From JALVCQ01 sp964452325 (GTDB lineage: Bacteria > Bacteroidota > Bacteroidia > JAADEI01 > JALVCQ01), in assembly GCA_964452325.1 (NCBI GenBank), contig CAYVLB010000112.1, positions 1-5,379 on the forward strand: 5,379 nucleotides of DNA, read 5' to 3'. A program made the translations under genes and the position numbers. The notes beneath the pieces were generated by a model. That model did not search any database. It had not been told where the DNA came from and saw nothing but the letters and a program-made list of their open reading frames with translations. Positions 1-3,880 of this stretch are shown one piece after another. Position 1 is the stretch's first letter, and each line of letters starts with the position of its first letter.

Positions 1-554
1 ACTACACACTGCGGGGTATAGAATTCACCGCCGCTTTTTCCTTCTTTTTGAGCAAATTTACCCAAAAAGTACTCGTAAACCCGCCCAAGCGGATCCTTGA
101 CTCCGGATTCTTTCGCTTTCAAGTTAATATCGCCCACCAGCTTGACCAGCTCGCCCAGTCGGGTTTTGTCCAGTGTAGGACGGGAATAGTCCTTTGGTAG
201 CACGCCTTTCAAGATGGGGTTCTCGCGCTCGATAGCGGCCATTGCCTCGTCGATCACCCGGCCGATGGTGGGCTGTGGTGCCTGTGCCTGAATGTTTTCC
301 CATCGGGCTTCCGGCGGCACCCAGAAGATATTGGCTGCAATGTATTCGTCGCGGTCTTCAGGATCAGTGTAATCTGTTTGCTGCCTGGCTTTAAGTTCCT
401 CATATTTCTCCCGAAAAGCGTCGGAGATGTATTTAAGGAAAATTAAACCCAACACCACATGTTTATACTCAGAGGCATCCATATGGCCGCGCAGCTTGTC
501 GGCCATTTCCCAGAGCTTGTTCTCAAAGCCGAGGTTGGCGCCGTTTCGAGTCAT
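1..554 (-). CDS. hsdM: Type I restriction-modification DNA methyltransferase subunit HsdM, N-terminal part (runs off the left edge)
   Basis: HsdM is the N6-adenine methyltransferase subunit of type I restriction-modification systems. It works with the specificity subunit HsdS and, for cleavage, with HsdR. The frame is open from the ATG at 554 to the window edge and gives 184 complete codons. It begins MTRNGANLGFENKLWEMADK, followed by MDASEYKHVVLGLIFLKYISDAF (residues 25-47), the typical opening of the helical HsdM N-terminal domain. DPLGRVYEYFLGKFA (154-168) and SGGEFYTP (174-181) mark the entry into the SAM-binding methylase domain. The SAM motif and the catalytic NPPF-type motif lie outside the window. 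The start is chosen because it reproduces the usual family N-terminus; no strong Shine-Dalgarno precedes it. It lies 52 bases behind the tmRNA 3' end on the same strand. No frameshift is seen in the visible part. hsdS and hsdR, if present, lie further left. Confidence 0.93.
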   Translation of the reverse strand, partial: MTRNGANLGFENKLWEMADKLRGHMDASEYKHVVLGLIFLKYISDAFREKYEELKARQQTDYTDPEDRDEYIAANIFWVPPEARWENIQAQAPQPTIGRVIDEAMAAIERENPILKGVLPKDYSRPTLDKTRLGELVKLVGDINLKAKESGVKDPLGRVYEYFLGKFAQKEGKSGGEFYTPQCV

Positions 555-730
555 ATTAAATGGGGCGCTGATGGGTTTCCAAAAGAAAGGTCCCTTAAAT
601 TGCCAGTGGAGCCGGGGGGATTCGAACCCCCGTCCGGCGATGCCCTCTGCCTACCTTCTACATGCTTAGGCTCGAATATTCCATTTTAGCATGGGCAGGT
701 GTGAGCCGCACCCTTTGCCCATGCCTCACT

Positions 731-777
731 TCCCTTCAAGATACTTTCACAGGAAAGGCGGGAAGGGACCTTTCCTG
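731..777 (-). other. H-type pseudoknot inside tmRNA
   Basis: On the RNA strand CAGGAAAGG (777-769) pairs perfectly with CCTTTCCTG (758-750), a nine-pair stem closing a ten-base loop. In that loop TCCCTTC (768-762) pairs with GAAGGGA (737-731) downstream, giving a seven-pair second stem. This is a classic H-type pseudoknot. Its position downstream of the tag frame and just before the return to the tRNA-like domain suggests PK4, but the numbering is inferred. A neighbouring five-pair hairpin, GTCGG/CCGAC at 781-796, may belong to the preceding pseudoknot. Confidence 0.8.
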
Positions 778-861
778 GAAGTCGGTGTTGTCCGACGCCC
801 CATTGAAACCACCTCACCGACGCGGTGGCTTCGGGACGCTGGCGCCTATGCCTATCGTGCA

Positions 862-891
862 TTAGGCGGCCAGAGCATACGAAGTGTTGCC
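862..891 (-). other. tmRNA tag-peptide reading frame, GNTSYALAA-stop
   Basis: Read on the minus strand, the frame is GGC AAC ACT TCG TAT GCT CTG GCC GCC TAA. It encodes GNTSYALAA behind the non-templated alanine carried by charged tmRNA. The ending YALAA is the conserved degradation signal recognised by ClpXP-type proteases and by SspB-like adaptors where these exist. The resume codon GGC is assigned because it follows TTTAGAT, which corresponds to the AUAGUC element before the resume codon in E. coli, and because the resulting tag aligns without gaps with the Bacteroides tag GETNYALAA as I recall it. A start one or two codons away cannot be excluded from sequence alone, but the frame and the stop are secure. 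Confidence 0.9.
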
Positions 892-999
892 ATCTAAATG
901 TGGCATGCGGGCTAGGATTTACGAGCCAACCCGCCATGCTCGGCATGCCAGTAGGCAGATAGGCATCCCGTCGATGCCTGTCGGCCCCTTGCAAGGAAA

Positions 1000-1007
1000 C
1001 AAAGGTA
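1000..1007 (-). promoter_or_regulatory. Probable tmRNA promoter, Bacteroidota -7 element TACCTTTG
   Basis: TACCTTTG on the minus strand matches the Bacteroidota primary sigma-factor -7 consensus TAnnTTTG at every fixed base. It ends 11 bases before the mature tmRNA 5' end, which fits a start a few bases upstream followed by RNase P trimming. I could not find a clean TTG/TTTG -33 element 19-21 bases further upstream, so the assignment rests on the -7 box and its position. Confidence 0.7.
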
Positions 1008-1049
1008 CGGAAAAAGTTCCCATAATCATCGAATTGAAAGTAGGTAGTT

Positions 1050-1057
1050 CATATTTG
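1050..1057 (+). promoter_or_regulatory. Weak candidate promoter for the plus-strand gene cluster
   Basis: CATATTTG matches TAnnTTTG except at its first base and lies 44 bases before the ATG at 1102, within the divergent gap between ssrA and the plus-strand genes. A TTG at 1034-1036 is closer than the usual -33 spacing (13 bases against about 19-21). A plus-strand promoter must lie in or near this gap unless transcription enters from elsewhere, but this particular site is tentative. Confidence 0.3.
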
Positions 1058-1101
1058 CATATCCATCCGTTACCATCCTATTTACTGCTAAACAAGAGGC
1101 C

Positions 1102-1731
1102 ATGACTCTAATTACACACCTGAAAGTTAGCGAGGTATTAACCCTCGGAGATGCCCGTGCTGCCGCTGGATTCGGTGCCGATTTTATCGCAATGCCTTTT
1201 GTGGAAGATGATCCTGTGATGACGCCTGCTGAAGCCCTTGAAATTGCCCAATGGGTGGAAGGCCCTATTTTCATACCGGAGTTTGATAGCCCATCTCAAG
1301 AGTTTTTTGATCGGATTGTGAGGTCTTTGAATGCCCGTTTTGCCCAGATCAATGAAATGCATCATGTCATTAACTTGGGGGCTGCGAAGCAGCGCATTAT
1401 TCAGAATATTAATTTGGGAGGATTTCGGGACCCTGCCGATGTGCTTATCTACATTGAAGAGTCTCCAAAGACGATCAAATATTGGGAGCTGACGTTAACA
1501 TCCGACGAGTTCGACGATTTTATGGCGCAAGGATCGCATCGAACATTGATTCGCACATTATGTGAGCAATTTCCGGTTTTTCTCAACTTTCCATTTACGC
1601 CCGAAAATGTTCGCCCATTCGTTGAAAAATATCGTCCCCTGGGCATTAATTTATATGCCCCTGGCGAAGAAGCTGCGGGGGAAGGTGATTATGATCGTCT
1701 CCAAGCCATCGTAGAGCAGTTGGAGGCGTAG
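1102..1731 (+). CDS. TrpF-like (phosphoribosylanthranilate isomerase-related) barrel protein lacking the TrpF catalytic residues
   Basis: The 209-residue protein has the layout of TrpF, a TIM barrel that isomerises phosphoribosylanthranilate in tryptophan synthesis. HLKVSEVLTLGDARAAAGFG (6-25) followed by ADFIAMPFVEDDP (26-38) parallels the family start KxCGIT...DAxxAxxxGAdxiGFiF. TPENVRPFV (166-174) and GINLYAPGEE (181-190) parallel the last two strands, LTPENV and GVDVSSGVE. The key residues are changed. The catalytic Cys of KxCG is Ser10. The strand that normally carries the catalytic Asp reads YWELTLTSDEF (127-137) with no clear LLD. The glycine-rich phosphate site before TPENV is NFPF. 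It is therefore probably not a working TrpF; its actual role is unknown. The ATG is preceded by AGAGG only two bases away, a weak ribosome site. No other trp gene is nearby. The thioesterase gene follows after 11 bases, suggesting co-transcription. Confidence 0.75.
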   Translation: MTLITHLKVSEVLTLGDARAAAGFGADFIAMPFVEDDPVMTPAEALEIAQWVEGPIFIPEFDSPSQEFFDRIVRSLNARFAQINEMHHVINLGAAKQRIIQNINLGGFRDPADVLIYIEESPKTIKYWELTLTSDEFDDFMAQGSHRTLIRTLCEQFPVFLNFPFTPENVRPFVEKYRPLGINLYAPGEEAAGEGDYDRLQAIVEQLEA

Positions 1732-1742
1732 GTTGAGTTGTG

Positions 1743-2114
1743 ATGCGCAATCCATTTAAGGTAGGTGATTGTAAGGAATACGAAGTGGTGGTGGGTCCGG
1801 AGGATACCGCCTCGTTTGCAAGTGGGCAGGTGCATCCGTTTTATTCGACATTTGCCCTGGCGCGGGATGTGGAATGGGCGTGCCGATTATTTGTGTTGGA
1901 GATGAAGGAAGCCGATGAGGAAGGCATTGGGACGCATCTTAGCATCGATCATTTGGCGCCTGCTTTGGTGGGGATGCGGGTGCGTATTGTGGCGACCCTT
2001 GAAAAAGTGACGGGGAATCGGGTAATCTGTTCCTATTCAGTGTGGGAAGGTGATCGGTTGTTGGCGCGTGGACGCCAAGAACAGCGAATCGTCAAAAAGG
2101 NNNNNNNNNNCTAA
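1743..2114 (+). CDS. FlK-like hotdog-fold acyl-CoA thioesterase (interrupted by assembly Ns near the 3' end)
   Basis: The protein resembles fluoroacetyl-CoA thioesterase FlK and its relatives, single-hotdog enzymes that hydrolyse acyl-CoA thioesters in the cytoplasm. VGDCKEYEVVVGPEDTASFA (7-26) is the family N-terminus, STFALARDVEWACR (35-48) the central helix, and GTHLSIDHLAPALVGMRV (63-80) the next strand and turn. The catalytic residues of FlK as I recall them (Thr42, Glu50, His76) correspond to Thr36, Glu44 and His70 here, with identical spacing of 8 and 26, so the enzyme is probably active. The substrate is not known; fluoroacetyl-CoA need not be it. The ATG at 1743 is chosen over the GTG at 1740 directly before it. 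Ten Ns (2101-2110) cover the last codons. If the gap length is right, TAA at 2112-2114 is in frame and the protein has 123 residues, a normal family length. smpB follows after 35 bases. Confidence 0.82.
   Translation: MRNPFKVGDCKEYEVVVGPEDTASFASGQVHPFYSTFALARDVEWACRLFVLEMKEADEEGIGTHLSIDHLAPALVGMRVRIVATLEKVTGNRVICSYSVWEGDRLLARGRQEQRIVKKXXXX
2101..2110. other. Assembly gap of ten undetermined bases
   Basis: Ten Ns interrupt the 3' end of the thioesterase gene. Taken literally, they leave an in-frame TAA immediately behind them (2112-2114). A run of exactly ten Ns may be a placeholder for a gap of unknown size, so the C-terminus of the thioesterase and the distance to smpB are uncertain. Confidence 0.99.
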
Positions 2115-2138
2115 GCTGGCCCACCTTGTTGAGGATCT

Positions 2139-2145
2139 GAGGAAA
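2139..2145 (+). promoter_or_regulatory. Ribosome binding site of smpB
   Basis: GAGGAAA lies four bases before the ATG at 2150, with its GAGG core seven bases away. It is the clearest Shine-Dalgarno-like site on the plus strand and supports the chosen smpB start. Confidence 0.55.
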
Positions 2146-2149
2146 CGTC

Positions 2150-2608
2150 ATGACAAGTCATCTGGTTAATATTGTCAACAAAAAGGCCCGTTTTGACTAC
2201 GAGATCCTTGAAACAGTGGAGGCGGGGATCGTTTTAACGGGTAGTGAGGTCAAATCGATACGTGCTCGACGGGTCAATTTTCAGGATGCCTATTGCTACT
2301 TTAAGAGGGGCGAGTTGTGGTGCAAGGGGCTTCATATTTCGGAATATTCGCATGGTGGGCGATGGAATCATGCCCCGTTGCGGGAGCGCAAGCTATTGTT
2401 GAAGCGTCGGGAATTGCGCCGTTTACGGGAAAGAGTACACGAGAGAGGCTATACGTTGGTGCCGTTGCGCATTTACGTTAATCGTCGGGGATGGGTGAAA
2501 ATGGAACTGGCATTGGCACGCGGTAAAAAGAAATACGATAAGCGAGAGAGCATCAAGCAACGGGAGCAAGCAGTCGAGACACGTCGGGCCTTGAAAAACT
2601 GGAGGTAA
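2150..2608 (+). CDS. smpB: SsrA-binding protein SmpB
   Basis: SmpB binds the tRNA-like domain of tmRNA, helps its alanylation and delivery by EF-Tu, and places its C-terminal tail in the empty mRNA channel of the stalled ribosome. The 152-residue length is standard. The family landmarks occur in order: VNKKARFDYEIL (9-20), GIVLTGSEVKSIR (26-38), the variable strand region with HISEYSHGG (62-70), RERKLLLKRREL (78-89), GYTLVPLRIYVNRRGWVKMEL (100-120) and the basic tail GKKKYDKRESIKQRE (125-139), which forms the helix entering the mRNA channel. No key residue is missing. Its RNA partner, tmRNA, is encoded about 1.2 kb upstream on the other strand, so the two are neighbours but not co-transcribed. 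It is the last of three closely spaced plus-strand genes and ends four bases from the stop of a convergent gene. Confidence 0.98.
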   Translation: MTSHLVNIVNKKARFDYEILETVEAGIVLTGSEVKSIRARRVNFQDAYCYFKRGELWCKGLHISEYSHGGRWNHAPLRERKLLLKRRELRRLRERVHERGYTLVPLRIYVNRRGWVKMELALARGKKKYDKRESIKQREQAVETRRALKNWR

Positions 2609-2612
2609 GGAG

Positions 2613-3251
2613 TTATTCGACGAAATCTTCGGTGGTCGGCAGTTGGGATAAGCCCTTCCAACCGTCTTCAACGGGATAGAAGTTGTGAAAACCGAATCGT
2701 TTCATCACGGTAGCAAAACACAATGCGGCTTCCCCATCTTCGCACAAGACGTAATAGACTTGATCGTCAGGCACTTTGTCCAGCTGGTCTAATATTTCCA
2801 TTGGATGAAATAGGACGCCATAGGGTAGGGAGGCGTCGGAATGGTCGTTTTCGTGGCGGAGATCAATAATTTCGATGGGCGTGCCGGTGTTTCGGGCAGT
2901 ACGTATTTCGATGGCCAGTTCGATGGGTGAGATAGTAATCACATAATCGGGCGAATTATCCAGCTGCCACCGTTGAAAATAAGCGGAGGGAATCCATCGT
3001 TCAAATTTCGCATAGATTGCATAACGCATGGAGAATGTTGTGATGGTGTGTTCATCCGCCGATTCGATCACTCCTTGAATATCTGGAGGAAATATATCCA
3101 TCAGCCATGGTACGCGGTGCAGACCGGCAGCAGGCAAATAAATTTGTCCGGGATAGATTCCGCGAGCAGGTGATCGGCCACTTCGGAACATTCCAAGCGG
3201 GATCTTCTGGTGGATCAGGGTGGATAGTTCTTCGTATGGGATGGGTCTCAT
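2613..3251 (-). CDS. Rhodanese-domain protein with an unassigned N-terminal half
   Basis: The C-terminal half of this 212-residue protein is a rhodanese-like domain. ISPIEL (107-112) opens it. PIEIIDLRHENDH (125-137) matches the DVRE-type strand. DDQVYYVLCEDGEAALCFA (162-180) is the active-site strand and loop with the catalytic cysteine at 170. FGFHNFYPVEDGWKGL (186-201) is the closing FxNVYNLEGGxxxW-type segment. Such domains carry sulfur as a cysteine persulfide. The loop CEDGEAA lacks the arginine of the common CRxGxR pattern, so thiosulfate transfer is uncertain. Residues 1-105 match no family I recognise and show no obvious signal peptide or membrane segment. The ATG overlaps the tsaB stop as ATGA and is preceded by AAAGG at a six-base spacing. 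This makes the start firm and suggests translational coupling to tsaB. Its physiological role is unknown; a link to tRNA sulfur or t6A chemistry would be speculation. Confidence 0.8.
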   Translation of the reverse strand: MRPIPYEELSTLIHQKIPLGMFRSGRSPARGIYPGQIYLPAAGLHRVPWLMDIFPPDIQGVIESADEHTITTFSMRYAIYAKFERWIPSAYFQRWQLDNSPDYVITISPIELAIEIRTARNTGTPIEIIDLRHENDHSDASLPYGVLFHPMEILDQLDKVPDDQVYYVLCEDGEAALCFATVMKRFGFHNFYPVEDGWKGLSQLPTTEDFVE

Positions 3252-3880
3252 GGGTTGCCTTTGCGTTTGGATGGGATGAATTGGGCAATATATAAGGGAG
3301 TGAGTTGGGTCTGCATCACAAGGGGAGCATCTTGGATGGTGGCAGCATATAATGCATCATTCGGGAAGATTGTCTGATATTTTTCAATATGAATATGGGG
3401 GGGGAGTGGGGCACTACCTACGAAGCGGACGTGTTGTTCAAACTCTTTGAGCTGGTCATAGGAGTAAACATTCATTGGTATGATTGCTCTTCCTTGTTCG
3501 TCTGTTCCGAATGCGTAGGTACGTCGAGCTGTTGGATGGGCAATCCATATGGTGGGTTTTATGGGTGGGGCTGCTTTCTGAAGCCAGTCGAATGTGGTGA
3601 AGGTTTTGAGGGAGAGATGACGGGTGTTAAGAAATCCTTTGATGAATGCGATGCCAATGCGTACGCCCATGAAAGAACCTGGCCCACGGTTGATGGCAAC
3701 CCCTTGCAAGGCATGGGGGGTGGGGAGTTGTTGAAGGATGGCTCGTACCATGGGAGCTAAGGACTCCATGTGGCGATGGGGTTCTGTTAGACGATGTGCT
3801 ACCAAAGGGACTTCCCCTTTACTAATGCCTACCCGACAATAGGCATCGGTTGTATCAATCCACATCCATAACTTGCTCAA
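3248..3880 (-). CDS. tsaB: tRNA threonylcarbamoyladenosine biosynthesis protein TsaB
   Basis: TsaB is the ASKHA-fold partner of TsaD. With TsaE they transfer the threonylcarbamoyl group to A37 of ANN-decoding tRNAs (t6A), normally an essential modification. The first strand reads KLWMWIDTTDAYCRVGI (3-19), corresponding to the family ILAIDTSxxxCSVAL. HRHMESLAPMV (35-45) corresponds to the HSExLLPxI segment. GVAINRGPGSFMGVRIG (60-76) is the hallmark GPGSFTGLRIG with Met for Thr. PLYIA near the C-terminus is also typical. I place the start at TTG 3880, giving 210 residues, because it supplies a full first strand and overlaps the peptidase stop as TTGA. The alternative ATG at 3865 gives 205 residues and cuts into that strand. 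A longer reading back to 4138 would lie entirely inside the peptidase gene and is not credible. At 205-210 residues it is slightly shorter than many TsaB proteins. Confidence 0.9.
   Translation of the reverse strand: MSKLWMWIDTTDAYCRVGISKGEVPLVAHRLTEPHRHMESLAPMVRAILQQLPTPHALQGVAINRGPGSFMGVRIGIAFIKGFLNTRHLSLKTFTTFDWLQKAAPPIKPTIWIAHPTARRTYAFGTDEQGRAIIPMNVYSYDQLKEFEQHVRFVGSAPLPPHIHIEKYQTIFPNDALYAATIQDAPLVMQTQLTPLYIAQFIPSKRKGNP
3258..3262 (-). promoter_or_regulatory. Ribosome binding site of the rhodanese gene
   Basis: AAAGG on the minus strand lies six bases before the ATG at 3251, inside the 3' end of tsaB. Together with the ATGA overlap it fixes the start of the rhodanese gene. Confidence 0.5.

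Larger units (their letters stand above)
607..988 (-). ncRNA. ssrA: Transfer-messenger RNA (tmRNA, SsrA)
   Basis: tmRNA rescues ribosomes stalled on mRNAs lacking a stop codon and tags the nascent peptide for proteolysis, acting with SmpB. The minus strand starts GGGGCCGACAGG at 988. Its first seven bases pair with CGGCUCC at 608-614, with A at 607 as discriminator, giving a seven-pair acceptor stem. A T-arm has stem 615-619/627-631 and loop TTCGAAT. Helix H2 pairs 951-967 with 639-654, including nine uninterrupted pairs TCTGCCTAC/GTAGGCAGA. GCATGCCGAG near 935-950 matches the E. coli tmRNA sequence at the start of PK1. A tag frame (862-891) and a clear pseudoknot (731-777) complete the molecule. 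The length of 382 nt is usual for one-piece tmRNA. The 3' CCA is not encoded (CTG follows the discriminator), so it must be added after transcription. Several short reading frames across this region are not genes. Confidence 0.97.

Noticed and set aside
580..600. Near-palindrome AAGGGACCTTT followed by TCTTTT behind the tmRNA gene as a possible terminator
   Set aside because: The stem would be about four pairs with a two-base loop, too weak and tight for an intrinsic terminator.
931..950. GCATGCC palindromes near the tmRNA 5' part as a possible operator or repeat
   Set aside because: They belong to the conserved PK1 region of tmRNA, where E. coli has the same GCAUGCCGAG sequence.
686..994. 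A 102-codon minus-strand reading frame and several plus-strand frames between 427 and 897
   Set aside because: They lie over tmRNA or opposite hsdM, match no family, and their composition is explained by the RNA helices and by the hsdM codons on the other strand.
1740..1742. GTG at 1740 as the thioesterase start
   Set aside because: It is immediately followed by an in-frame ATG, the more usual start codon, and the extra residue adds nothing; the choice changes the protein by one residue only.
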